Source: Acholeplasmataceae bacterium UBA6190 (GTDB lineage: Bacteria; Bacillota_I; Bacilli_A; Acholeplasmatales; Acholeplasmataceae). Taken from it: a stretch of DNA of 11,981 nt. This document shows positions 1 through 6,698 of this stretch, piece after piece; position 1 is the first letter of the stretch, and every line of letters begins with the position of its first letter. A program made the position numbers and the translations under genes. The DNA is taken from the NCBI GenBank assembly GCA_002422045.1, contig DITG01000129.1, positions 1-11,981 on the forward strand, given 5' to 3'. Below the pieces are notes generated by a model that was not told the DNA's origin, did no database searches, and saw only the letters and a program-made list of their open reading frames with translations.

Positions 1-338
1 TCTATACGGTTGGTATTGTCGGTGTGGGTTACATCATCGCACGTGCTTCCGGTAAGATTCTTGGTGCATACGTCGGATCCGTTTCTGTCAAGGCAGAACC
101 AACGGTCAGGAAATATCTTGGATTCGCACTCCTTCCACAAGGAGGGATTTCGATTGGGTTATCCGTCATCGTGATGCAACAACTCCCACAATATTCCGTT
201 GAAATTACGACCATCATCATGGCAAGCGTACTGTTCTATGAGACACTTGGTCCCATCTTCGCTAAAATATCCATTCAGAAAGCTGGAGAAATCAATCAGC
301 TGCCTGACTTCGAAGAGATGCTGGAACATTCACATTAA
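1..338 (+). CDS. Cation:proton antiporter (Na+/H+ exchanger-like), C-terminal part; 5' end outside window
   Basis: The reading frame is open from base 3 to a TAA at 336-338, giving about 111 residues; the true start lies upstream of the window. The fragment has hydrophobic helices separated by a Gly-rich turn (YLGFALLPQGGISIGLSVI) and a last helix (TIIMASVLFYETLGPIFAKI), followed by a short acidic cytoplasmic tail. The LLPQGG..IGL pattern and the closing ETLGPIFAK helix resemble the last membrane segments of Kef/NhaP-type monovalent cation:proton antiporters (CPA superfamily), which exchange Na+ or K+ for H+ across the membrane. An in-frame GTG at 24 exists but lies inside a helix, so it is not taken as the start. 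A strong terminator follows 23 bp after the stop. Family assignment rests on a short tail and is moderate; ion specificity cannot be told. Confidence 0.72.
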   Translation, partial: YTVGIVGVGYIIARASGKILGAYVGSVSVKAEPTVRKYLGFALLPQGGISIGLSVIVMQQLPQYSVEITTIIMASVLFYETLGPIFAKISIQKAGEINQLPDFEEMLEHSH

Positions 339-361
339 GTCTTACGTCTAAAACACTCTAT

Positions 362-391
362 GGTCATTCCGTTCGTGAATGACCTTTTTTT
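362..391 (+). terminator. Rho-independent terminator of the antiporter gene
   Basis: A perfect 8-bp stem, GGTCATTC (362-369) with GAATGACC (377-384), encloses a 7-nt loop and is followed directly by seven T (385-391) on the plus strand. Confidence 0.85.
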
Positions 392-420
392 ATAAAAAAA
401 CATCTACTTGAGATGTTTTT
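385..420 (-). terminator. Rho-independent terminator of the FUSC-like gene
   Basis: A perfect 10-bp stem (396-405 with 411-420, loop ACTTG) is followed on the minus strand by a T run with one ATA interruption (from plus 385-400). The TAG stop of the FUSC-like gene (404-406) lies within the stem and loop. Together with the 362-391 hairpin it insulates two converging genes. Confidence 0.75.
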
Positions 421-1384
421 CTGAGAAATCGGGATATTGATGATGGAACTGGACTTTGACCATCAGGAAGGATTCAATCTCGTTTAGCACTTGATAAAGT
501 CCTGCTCTGATTTCAAATTCTTCTCTGGTTGCTGGCAGAGGTGACTCTTTGTATTTTGCCTGCAATTCTCCCAATAGTTTCAATTGGAAGATTGCCTGAT
601 TGTAAATACCGACATGCTTGGTCATCTGGATGACGAAATCCGAGATTTCGATGGCAATCGGGTGAATACTCTTGATTTTGAGCGCGTGTTGATACATATG
701 GCGGATATACGCAGATTGTTCTTTTCTCATATGGAAATAGGCAAGATAACTATGATCATTGGAAAACAGCAAATCTTTGTCTACAAGTTCCACGACATCA
801 ATTGTCTTGCTGATCTTGCGATCAAGCATGCTGTAGTGTCTATAGTATTCATCGCTATATAGAGGATCTTTCAAAAGCAGTCCCAGCATGAACAAATGGT
901 CTCTGATCATCTGATCGATCGATAAGATATGGGAATTCAGTTCTTTTTCTGAGGAGGTCGGATACAAAATATTGAAAATCGATGCAATACCGATCGCGAT
1001 CACCAAGATCAGGACTTCATTGAGTAATAACTTGGCATCAAATGTACCTCTGGATAACAGATGAGTGACTAAGACGAGTCCAGGAACGATACCCTCTGAT
1101 ACACGAAGCATCCAAGACGAATAGGCAAAGATGAAGACAAAGAGGCTATAGACTAAAAACTCATAGCCAAATCCCAGAAAAAAGAGCGTTGCCAATATCA
1201 GTGCAAATAAGGATCCAGCCAGTCTTCTCGCGGAGATGACTAAAGAATCTCGTTTGGTCAGATGAATGGATAAAATGGCGAGCACACCAGCGGTCAGCCA
1301 ATACTCCAAACCAAAAAAGCGGGCGACAAGACTGGTGATCACGCCCACTAGACTCATCTTGATTGCAGTATTGAGCAATCTCAT
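404..1384 (-). CDS. YqjA-like putative aromatic acid exporter (FUSC/DUF939 family) membrane protein
   Basis: A 326-aa integral membrane protein. The first 145 residues hold about six hydrophobic helices (roughly 4-22, 27-42, 56-72, 76-92, 98-112, 121-142) with a short basic loop HLTKRDS at 41-47. The rest is a soluble, helical, charged domain of about 180 residues. This half-membrane, half-helical layout and the length match the firmicute ArAE_1/DUF939 family (B. subtilis YqjA type), related to FUSC efflux proteins; transport of aromatic acids is a family-level guess, not shown here. Its ATG lies 9 bp after the DUF402 stop, with a GTGAGG ribosome site inside the end of that gene, so the two are co-transcribed and probably coupled. 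The gene ends in its own terminator hairpin. Confidence 0.8.
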   Translation of the reverse strand: MRLLNTAIKMSLVGVITSLVARFFGLEYWLTAGVLAILSIHLTKRDSLVISARRLAGSLFALILATLFFLGFGYEFLVYSLFVFIFAYSSWMLRVSEGIVPGLVLVTHLLSRGTFDAKLLLNEVLILVIAIGIASIFNILYPTSSEKELNSHILSIDQMIRDHLFMLGLLLKDPLYSDEYYRHYSMLDRKISKTIDVVELVDKDLLFSNDHSYLAYFHMRKEQSAYIRHMYQHALKIKSIHPIAIEISDFVIQMTKHVGIYNQAIFQLKLLGELQAKYKESPLPATREEFEIRAGLYQVLNEIESFLMVKVQFHHQYPDFSEKHLK

Positions 1385-1393
1385 GCTAGTGCC

Positions 1394-1924
1394 TCACTTT
1401 TTGGTGATGTTTTTATATTGCTCATGGAAAAATTTGATGTCAGATAGACAAAAAGGCTTTTCTTTCTTTTCAATCCGGTCGATCAACAACTGTTTTTGGG
1501 TATGGATAATGGATTGGATATCCTCTGAATAGCACATCTGACCGAGATGAGCCTGATATTCCTTTTCATCCAGGATGACGTATTTACCGTCAGGAAACAC
1601 TTTGATGTCTAAGTCATAATCGATGTACTTGACAGCTTCACCATCATATAAATATGGAGATGAGAGGTTGCAGTAAAAGTAAACGCCATCTTTTTTAAGC
1701 ATACCGATGATGTTAAACCATAAATCCGAATAGAAATAACAGATGGCTGGCTCTTTCGTATGCCAGCTTCTGCCATCAGCCTCAATCACTTTCGTGCGGT
1801 TGTTACCAGTGACGAGCATATGCTGATCTTGATAGAGTACCACGGTTTTCTTCCAAATACGGTGCAGTTTTTTGTTATGCTTGTAGATGTGTATAGACAC
1901 AGTCATGCCCGTTGATAATTTCAT
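1394..1924 (-). CDS. ygaC: DUF402 nucleoside tri/diphosphate phosphatase (Ntdp/YgaC family)
   Basis: A 176-aa soluble protein of the DUF402/UPF0374 family; the length is typical of the firmicute members. The family hallmark is complete: an N-terminal beta-barrel half, then SPYLYDGEAVKYIDYDLDIK (89-108), FPDGKYVILDE (110-120) and EY at 122-123. Asp102, Asp104, Asp106, Asp119 and Glu120/Glu122 form the acidic metal-binding set that in characterised relatives (S. aureus Ntdp) supports Mg2+/Mn2+-dependent hydrolysis of nucleoside tri- and diphosphates. The C-terminal 40 residues are a charged helical tail. The ATG at 1924 is preceded by a GAGGTGG ribosome site (1929-1935) and a TATAAT -10 box (1949-1954), making this the first gene of a two-gene operon with the FUSC-like protein. 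I see no reason to doubt activity; in vivo substrates are unknown. Confidence 0.88.
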   Translation of the reverse strand: MKLSTGMTVSIHIYKHNKKLHRIWKKTVVLYQDQHMLVTGNNRTKVIEADGRSWHTKEPAICYFYSDLWFNIIGMLKKDGVYFYCNLSSPYLYDGEAVKYIDYDLDIKVFPDGKYVILDEKEYQAHLGQMCYSEDIQSIIHTQKQLLIDRIEKKEKPFCLSDIKFFHEQYKNITKK

Positions 1925-1928
1925 AAAA

Positions 1929-1954
1929 CCACCTCAAATGATGTCTACATTATA
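1929..1954 (-). promoter_or_regulatory. Promoter -10 box and ribosome site of the DUF402-FUSC operon
   Basis: On the minus strand a perfect TATAAT (1949-1954) lies 14 bp before a GAGGTGG ribosome site (1929-1935) and the ATG. The -35 position (about 1972-1977, TCTGCA) is poor, so the exact promoter is uncertain. Confidence 0.5.
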
Positions 1955-2027
1955 ACATTTTTATCTTTTTTTGCAGATGAATACGACACAAAAAACAAAG
2001 ATTGGCATCAATTGAATGTCCATCGAT

Positions 2028-2044
2028 TATAATGAAAACAGGAG
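2028..2044 (+). promoter_or_regulatory. Promoter -10 box and ribosome site of the YdeI-family gene
   Basis: TATAAT at 2028-2033 is followed by GGAG at 2041-2044, 8 bp before the ATG at 2053. A TTGGCA at 2002-2007 is the best -35 candidate, but its 20-bp spacing is long. This element decides the start: the upstream in-frame TTG (2002) would fall in or before the promoter. Confidence 0.5.
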
Positions 2045-2052
2045 ATGAAACC

Positions 2053-2607
2053 ATGGAACCCCTACAATTTAAAGATCAAGCATCTTTTAGATCTTGGCTG
2101 ATGGTCAATGCCAAGACTCATGAAGGCATTTGGATCACCTTTGGCAAAAGCGGAGGACCTCAAACATTAAGCCCTGATGAAGCACTCCACGAAGCACTTT
2201 GTTTCGGTTGGATTGATGGTCAGATCAAGAAAATTGATGAATTATCCTATATCAAGTATTTTGCTAAAAGACGAAAAGGTAGTGTCTGGTCAGCAAGAAA
2301 CAAGCAATTTGTTGACATGCTTGAAAAACAAGGGAAAATGACAGATCTTGGGAAAGAGCAAATCATGATTGCCAAGAACAATGGGGAATGGGACAACCCG
2401 CTTGAACCGATAACTCATGAGCATGTCAAGATGCTGATTGATGCGATTGGTGACACCGAACCTGCAAAAACCAATGTGCTATCCATGTCATTTTCGATTC
2501 AAAAGACTTATGCTGGCTATTATTTATCTGCAAAACAGGAGACCACCAAAATCAAGAGAATTCAAGCCATCATCGACAGACTGAATCAGAACTTAAAACC
2601 CATGTAA
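2053..2607 (+). CDS. YdeI/OmpD-associated (bacteriocin-protection-like) family protein
   Basis: A 184-aa soluble protein counted from the ATG at 2053, chosen because it has a clean GGAG site 8 bp upstream and because family members begin just before an LxFxDxxxFRxWL segment, as here (LQFKDQASFRSWL, 4-16). The diagnostic motifs are EALCFGWIDG (48-57) and FAKRRKGSVWSARN (70-83), followed by a helical C-terminal domain with SFSIQKTYAGYYLSAK (146-161) that matches the usual tail of the family. Members are widespread small bacterial proteins, annotated from E. coli YdeI as OmpD-associated or bacteriocin-protecting; no enzyme activity is established, and that name is weak evidence of function in a Gram-positive-type cell. 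It is a single-gene unit between divergent and convergent neighbours, with its own promoter and a shared bidirectional terminator. Confidence 0.85.
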   Translation: MEPLQFKDQASFRSWLMVNAKTHEGIWITFGKSGGPQTLSPDEALHEALCFGWIDGQIKKIDELSYIKYFAKRRKGSVWSARNKQFVDMLEKQGKMTDLGKEQIMIAKNNGEWDNPLEPITHEHVKMLIDAIGDTEPAKTNVLSMSFSIQKTYAGYYLSAKQETTKIKRIQAIIDRLNQNLKPM

Positions 2608-2622
2608 CCTTGAATATCATAT

Positions 2623-2661
2623 AAAAAAGATTACCCGAATGATTTCGGATGATCTTTTTTT
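2623..2661. terminator. Bidirectional terminator between YdeI-family gene and membrane-protein pair
   Basis: The arms AAAAAAGATTACCCGAA (2623-2639) and TTCGGATGATCTTTTTT (2644-2660) pair around a 4-nt TGAT loop with one wobble and one C-A mismatch. The T runs on both strands allow termination of both converging transcripts. Confidence 0.8.
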
Positions 2662-2692
2662 GAAATATTTGATGGGGAAAAGGGATGAAGAT

Positions 2693-3154
2693 TTATGATT
2701 GTTGGTATAATTTGAACGCAGTAAATAAACTGCCAGTGATTGACAATATGCCAGCTAGGATGAGTCCTGTACCATAGGTCCAGTCGACATCAATTTCATT
2801 GACATTGCCTAAGATGGTAACCGTCACTGTTGTCAGTTCTGGAATCATGAAAATCAGAATTGCAGAAGCAACAAAGAGGATCATGGAAACCAAATATCCA
2901 TTTTTTGTAAGTAAAAGATTGATGGCTGCGATGAGTGGCAGTGCAAATGCCAGCAAGACAAAGGGATTGAAAGCAATTTCGCCACTTGCCCATGTACCTA
3001 GACTAGCGAACTCATGCCCAAAGGCAACTTCGAGTCCGGTAAATGAAGTTTCTGAGTCTTTTAACACTAAAACTGATAATAGAATCATCAAGGCTGAAAC
3101 AAAACCGATGATGATGATGACAAATTTGTAGGGATCTTTTTGTAGTGTTTTCAT
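2693..3154 (-). CDS. Hypothetical four-helix membrane protein
   Basis: A 153-aa protein I do not recognise. It has four predicted membrane helices at about 11-31, 64-83, 86-104 and 128-148. Between helices 1 and 2 is an outside-type loop of about 30 residues (SETSFTGLEVAFGHEFASLG and onward), and another polar loop lies at 107-127 containing EIDVDW. The start has a positively charged N-terminus (MKTLQKDPYK). It is translated 2 bp after the stop of the GlsB-like gene, with only a weak AGAAG site inside that gene's last codons, so it is probably translationally coupled to it. The pairing with a stress-type small membrane protein suggests a joint envelope or stress role, which is inference. No catalytic motif is visible. 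Confidence 0.75.
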   Translation of the reverse strand: MKTLQKDPYKFVIIIIGFVSALMILLSVLVLKDSETSFTGLEVAFGHEFASLGTWASGEIAFNPFVLLAFALPLIAAINLLLTKNGYLVSMILFVASAILIFMIPELTTVTVTILGNVNEIDVDWTYGTGLILAGILSITGSLFTAFKLYQQS

Positions 3155-3156
3155 AA

Positions 3157-3408
3157 TTATCTTCTATTCAATGCTGAGAGAACTGCAATCAACAAGGCAG
3201 CACCCCCCACTGAAACAACGAGTCCTGCGAGGGTGAATGAATTGACCCGTCCAAAACCAAGTATTTCAAAGAGCCACATGCCAAGTGCGGAACCGACTAA
3301 ACCTATCACGATATTGGAAATCAAACCCATATGACGATTCTTTTTCATTAATACGCTTGCCATCCAACCCACAAGTGCTCCAAACAATAACCACAGTAAA
3401 ATATACAT
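3157..3408 (-). CDS. GlsB/YeaQ/YmgE family stress-response membrane protein
   Basis: An 83-aa, very hydrophobic protein with three membrane helices. It carries the family pattern: WLLFGALVGWMASVLMKK at 6-23, then IVIGLVGSALGMWLF at 33-47, and a final helix at 58-79 ending in two Arg. This is the Transgly_assoc (PF04226) type, whose members are small envelope proteins often induced by general stress; the transglycosylase link is historical and no catalytic residues exist. A textbook AGGAGG site precedes the ATG. Its leader is about 110 nt if the -10 element near 3529-3534 is used, and an upstream element resembles a general-stress (sigma-B) promoter. It is the first gene of a two-gene unit with the four-helix membrane protein. 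Confidence 0.88.
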   Translation of the reverse strand: MYILLWLLFGALVGWMASVLMKKNRHMGLISNIVIGLVGSALGMWLFEILGFGRVNSFTLAGLVVSVGGAALLIAVLSALNRR

Positions 3409-3528
3409 TTTTTATTCCTCCTGATGAACCTTCTATGCATGATGGAAGCTTTTCAATCTGGCCAAAATCTTCCTTTGATGAATCTCATAGATAGTACCAA
3501 GACGATATCACATAGTATCTACACACTC

Positions 3529-3579
3529 ACTATACCATGCAAAACATCGATAAAAACACTTTGTCCAAATAAGTGTTTT
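3529..3579 (-). promoter_or_regulatory. Candidate promoter and inverted repeat upstream of the GlsB-like gene
   Basis: On the minus strand TATAGT (plus 3529-3534) can serve as a -10 box. Overlapping it, GTTTTT (3552-3557), a 14-nt spacer and TGGTAT (3532-3537) resemble the sigma-B consensus GTTTAA-N12-15-GGGTAT. Immediately upstream lies a perfect 9-bp inverted repeat, AAAACACTT (3553-3561) with AAGTGTTTT (3571-3579) around a 9-nt spacer, a plausible operator. None of this is more than pattern matching. Confidence 0.35.
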
Positions 3580-3667
3580 GTGCCACATTACGATAGGGTG
3601 TCATAACATTCAACAAACAAAGCTTGTTTTTTTAACTGTTGATTCGTATTTTTTTGTACAGAAACGA

Positions 3668-3699
3668 ATAAAAAAGAACCATTCAAAAGAACGGTTCTT
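3668..3699 (-). terminator. Rho-independent terminator of the GH3 gene
   Basis: An 11-bp stem (3674-3684 with 3689-3699, one G-T wobble) with an AAAA/TTTT tetraloop is followed on the minus strand by a T-rich tail. It lies 10 bp after the GH3 stop. Confidence 0.88.
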
Positions 3700-3708
3700 C
3701 TATCAGAA

Positions 3709-6309
3709 TTAATTAGGATACTTCAATCCAAATCCAAATGGGAATAAGTAATCATTTGGATTGTACGTTGCTGAATTTGAGTTTTGCCCAAACTTAGTTG
3801 AATCAATGTACCATACGAATGGCGTTTTTCCTGTAAAGTTGTAGTCACCAAACACCACATCTGCGATACCATGTCCACCTTCACTGCCAGGCAACCAAGC
3901 CGCAATGAATGCATCAAAGTGTTGAAGGATATTGCCGATGAGCATGGGTCTGCCTGACAATAAGATACCGACAACGTTTTTGCCTTGTGCCTGTGCATTT
4001 TGAGCGACTTGAATGGCTTGTGCATTTCCTGGATGTGCTCTTCTTCCTGACGTGATCCCTAAGTTGGTATCATCACCATGATATTCGGCATATGGCGTTT
4101 CTGCCAAGACGACAATGACGGTATCTGCTTGTGAAACATCGGTCACGATGGATCCAGAAGATCCGATCAGTGCTTCTACAAATCCATCATAAATGGTCGT
4201 TGCTCTTGCTTCTTTCTTATATTGACCAAATCCGGCATCTAATCCGCTCTTTGGATCGACTGCGCCTTGCCATCCCAAAGACCATCCGCCAAACATCAGA
4301 CCAAAATCATCTGCACCGGGTCCTACAATGGCAATCTTCTGATTCTTGGTTAGCGGCAAGGATTGATCGTTATTTTTGAGTAGAACTAAAGACTTACGTA
4401 CAGCTTCTCTTGCGACATCAAGATGTGCCTGATTTGCAAGTAGTTCAGGTTGATATCTGAAGATGTCTTCAGTGAATAATCCTCGTTTATACTTGACTGT
4501 AAGAATACGACGAACTGCGTCATTGATTCTGGATTCTGAGATATCTCCATTGTTGTAACCTGCTAAGATATCGTTATAGGCATTTTTCCAATCATGTGGT
4601 TCCATGAGCATATCGATGCCTGCATTCACTGAATTCACAACCTGATTATAATGGCTACCTGGCAACTGATGAATAGCATCATAATCGGAGATGATGAATC
4701 CTTCAAATCCCATTTCATCTTTGAGTACAGTTTGAATCCAATAATAGGAACCATGCATTTTTGTTCCTCGAACAGAAGAGTATGAAATCATGATGGTATC
4801 GACTCCTGCATCAATGGCTTCTTGATAAGGCGGGAGATGGATATCCCTGATTTGTTGGTCTGTCAAGACGGCATTACCTTGGTCGATACCGTTTAAAGTG
4901 CCTCCATCAGCAATGAAATGCTTGGCAGTTGCACTGACACCCGCATCTTGTAATCCTTCGATGAATGATGCTGTAAGTCCGGAAACGAGTAATGTGCTTT
5001 CACTGAAACTTTCATAGGTTCTTCCCCATCTGATATCTTGTGCGATACTGACGGCTGGAGCGAATGTCCAGGAAATACCAGTGAGTCTAGTTTCAATGGC
5101 GACCACTTCTCCGATTCGTCTCATCAATTCGGGATCATTGGCTGCACCAAGCCCGATATTGTGAGGAAATAGGGTTGCATTGAGTAAATTATTGTTTCCA
5201 TGAACTGAATCGGTTCCAAAAATGATCGGAATACCTGACGAACTTTCCTTTGCCCCCAGTTGATAAAGCACATACATTCTAAACCAATTGTCAACGGTAT
5301 CTCCTGGGATGGATCCGCCGCCATTCAGGACTGATCCCAGATTATAATCGCGAATATCGGAAGGTGAAACACTAGCCCGTTCACCTTGAATCATTTGACC
5401 GACTTTCTCTTCGATGGTCATACTGGATAACAAGTTATCCACATATGCGTCCATTTGGGTCAGATCAGGTGCCGTCCAATGAGAACTTCCTGGATTGTCA
5501 AACTCTGTGATGATTTCAAAGGATTCAACGATTTTTATTTCTTTGAAGATGATTTTGCCTAATTTGCTTGCTGTGACATCGCCAAGAAATATATTGAATT
5601 TCCCATTGTTAAAATTGCCATCGGAAATCATATAGCCTGTGAATGTCTGATATTCACTGGTCAGTGATAATTTCTGATTGGAAATTCTACTTTGGTCATT
5701 GCGTTCAAATGCGACACCAATGTTACGCCCCCCTGTAACATTTGTTTTTGCTGTGATGGTAAAGGTATATCGGTATCCTGATACGAAATTGAATCGCTCA
5801 TAACCGAAAAGCGTATTCCAGTCAGTCGTTGTCGCATTCTTGACATCAACGACCAACACTGGGTAATTACCTTCCATCTCAGATGTCATGGTCATGTTGT
5901 TGGCACCGATAGATGTTTTAACCAAACCGGAAGTCATATAGGTGTCCCATGTGAAATCAATGGGTTCAACATACTCGATGACTGTAAGATTGATGACTTC
6001 AGAATGTGTTCCAAAGTCACGATCGATATAGGTAATGATCAGCTCAAAATCACCTAAGGCAGAAATCTTACCATTGGTGATGACCAATGTTGTCGTAATC
6101 ATGCTCTGTAAAACGGGTACATCACCTTGAATGCTATTGTAGATTTCGAACCAAGTGGTAAAATCTGGAGCATCATCTCCTAAGTACAAGACGTTAGTCG
6201 CTTGTGCTGTGACTGTGATTTCTGTCGTATTCTCTGGTGTCTGGTCTGTACAAGCAGCGATTCCAAATATCAGCAATAACAATGTTAATATGGTAAATAT
6301 CCTTTTCAT
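3709..6309 (-). CDS. Surface-anchored glycoside hydrolase family 3 beta-glucosidase-type lipoprotein
   Basis: An 866-aa exported lipoprotein. The signal peptide MKRIFTILTLLLLIFGIAAC ends in a lipobox with Cys20, predicting anchoring to the outer face of the membrane. Residues 30-112 look like a beta-rich Ig-like domain and 118-262 like a carbohydrate-binding module of the CBM4/9/16 type. The GH3 N-terminal barrel spans about 285-615, with GTDSVHG (365-371), FAPAVSIAQDIRWGRTYESF (416-435), KHF (463-465) and the nucleophile motif GFIISDYD, where Asp542 is the expected nucleophile. The second GH3 domain (about 635-866) has LVLLKN, ETPYAEYHGDDTNL (737-750), which includes the likely acid/base Glu region, WLPGSEGGHGIADVVFGDY and the typical end LFPFGFGLKY. 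The family removes glucose or related sugars from beta-linked ends; exact specificity is not readable. An AGGAGAG site and a promoter with a cre/LacI-type operator precede it, and it is monocistronic. Confidence 0.93.
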   Translation of the reverse strand: MKRIFTILTLLLLIFGIAACTDQTPENTTEITVTAQATNVLYLGDDAPDFTTWFEIYNSIQGDVPVLQSMITTTLVITNGKISALGDFELIITYIDRDFGTHSEVINLTVIEYVEPIDFTWDTYMTSGLVKTSIGANNMTMTSEMEGNYPVLVVDVKNATTTDWNTLFGYERFNFVSGYRYTFTITAKTNVTGGRNIGVAFERNDQSRISNQKLSLTSEYQTFTGYMISDGNFNNGKFNIFLGDVTASKLGKIIFKEIKIVESFEIITEFDNPGSSHWTAPDLTQMDAYVDNLLSSMTIEEKVGQMIQGERASVSPSDIRDYNLGSVLNGGGSIPGDTVDNWFRMYVLYQLGAKESSSGIPIIFGTDSVHGNNNLLNATLFPHNIGLGAANDPELMRRIGEVVAIETRLTGISWTFAPAVSIAQDIRWGRTYESFSESTLLVSGLTASFIEGLQDAGVSATAKHFIADGGTLNGIDQGNAVLTDQQIRDIHLPPYQEAIDAGVDTIMISYSSVRGTKMHGSYYWIQTVLKDEMGFEGFIISDYDAIHQLPGSHYNQVVNSVNAGIDMLMEPHDWKNAYNDILAGYNNGDISESRINDAVRRILTVKYKRGLFTEDIFRYQPELLANQAHLDVAREAVRKSLVLLKNNDQSLPLTKNQKIAIVGPGADDFGLMFGGWSLGWQGAVDPKSGLDAGFGQYKKEARATTIYDGFVEALIGSSGSIVTDVSQADTVIVVLAETPYAEYHGDDTNLGITSGRRAHPGNAQAIQVAQNAQAQGKNVVGILLSGRPMLIGNILQHFDAFIAAWLPGSEGGHGIADVVFGDYNFTGKTPFVWYIDSTKFGQNSNSATYNPNDYLFPFGFGLKYPN

Positions 6310-6313
6310 TACA

Positions 6314-6378
6314 TCTCTCCTATCATTTTTTTATGTTCAAATTGATTATACTATATTTTGGGAGAACTAAAACGCTTT
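6314..6378 (-). promoter_or_regulatory. GH3 promoter with cre/LacI-type operator over the -35 region
   Basis: On the minus strand a perfect TATAAT (plus 6345-6350) lies upstream of an AGGAGAGA ribosome site (6314-6321). At the -35 position sits AAAACGCTTT (6369-6378), a symmetric AAAnCGnTTT core within CTAAAACGCTTTCG, close to the cre consensus TGAAAACGCTTTCA and to LacI-family sugar-regulator operators. The -35 hexamer itself is poor (GTTTTA). Binding there would block the polymerase, fitting repression of a sugar hydrolase by CcpA or a LacI-type regulator. No such regulator gene is in the window. Confidence 0.65.
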
Positions 6379-6450
6379 CGTAACCATTTTTACGCAATTT
6401 TGAATCGATTTTGATGGATTACAATGATCGTGTTGGACAATAAAAACTTC

Positions 6451-6480
6451 TCATATTGCTTGAATCGTTTCAAAATATGA
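6451..6480 (-). terminator. Candidate terminator closing the accessory gene cluster
   Basis: TCATATT-GC-TTGAA and TTCAA-AATATGA form a 12-bp stem with a 2-nt bulge and TCGT loop. On the minus strand it is followed after 4 nt by TTTTTATT. It lies about 220 bp beyond the S41 lipoprotein stop and before the GH3 promoter, so it could end cluster transcripts. Confidence 0.5.
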
Positions 6481-6524
6481 CTGCAAGAATGAATATGTGA
6501 GTTTTTCAGAATCTGTAATTACAA

Positions 6525-6550
6525 AGGCCGGATACGATTGTATCCAGCCT
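6525..6550 (-). other. Strong hairpin in the S41 lipoprotein 3' region
   Basis: AGGCCGGATAC (6525-6535) and GTATCCAGCCT (6540-6550) face each other across a 4-nt loop. In minus-strand RNA the single non-identical position becomes a G-U pair, giving 11 bp. The downstream tail (TTTGTAATT) is only weakly T-rich, so this may be an imperfect terminator or a 3'-end stabilising stem. Confidence 0.5.
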
Positions 6551-6590
6551 AAGCTGATTATATGTGTTGGGCTACCTATTTTAATACAAA

Positions 6591-6630
6591 TTAGCACCCT
6601 ATCAAAATTTTTAGCACCTCTATAAAATTG
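6591..6630. repeat. Two direct repeats TTAGCACC with 20-bp period
   Basis: TTAGCACC occurs at 6591-6598 and 6611-6618, each followed by a similar AAAATT block (14 of 20 positions match). A period of about two helical turns is what side-by-side protein binding would need. No function is assigned. The rest of 6379-6698 has hairpins only and no credible gene. Confidence 0.5.
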
Positions 6631-6667
6631 GCTTAACTAAGACGTTATTTTTAGATGTGCTTAAAAA

Positions 6668-6698
6668 TGTCGAAAACGACTGTTGAAAATACCCTTTA
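6668..6698. repeat. 3'-flank repeat, copy 1 (downstream of the S41 lipoprotein)
   Basis: This 31-bp stretch, with core GAAAATACCCTTTA, recurs at 8275-8304 downstream of the propeller lipoprotein with two substitutions and one indel. It abuts the TAG stop of the S41 lipoprotein. Confidence 0.75.

Larger units (their letters stand above)
3409..3708. other. Intergenic region between GlsB-like gene and GH3 gene
   Basis: No credible gene is visible. It contains the GlsB-like ribosome site (just above 3408), a leader of about 110 nt, the candidate promoter and inverted repeat, a small plus-strand hairpin AAACAA-AGC-TTGTTT with a T run (about 3615-3635) that has no upstream plus gene to terminate, a weak ATTCGT/ACGAAT inverted repeat (about 3642-3669), and the GH3 terminator. 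Confidence 0.6.

Noticed and set aside
2002..2052. Upstream TTG start for the YdeI-family gene
   Set aside because: It would place the coding start before the TATAAT box; the ATG at 2053 has a good GGAG site and fits the family N-terminus.
3424..3606. Plus-strand 60-aa open frame
   Set aside because: TTG start without a ribosome site; covers the promoter and leader of the GlsB-type gene and resembles nothing.
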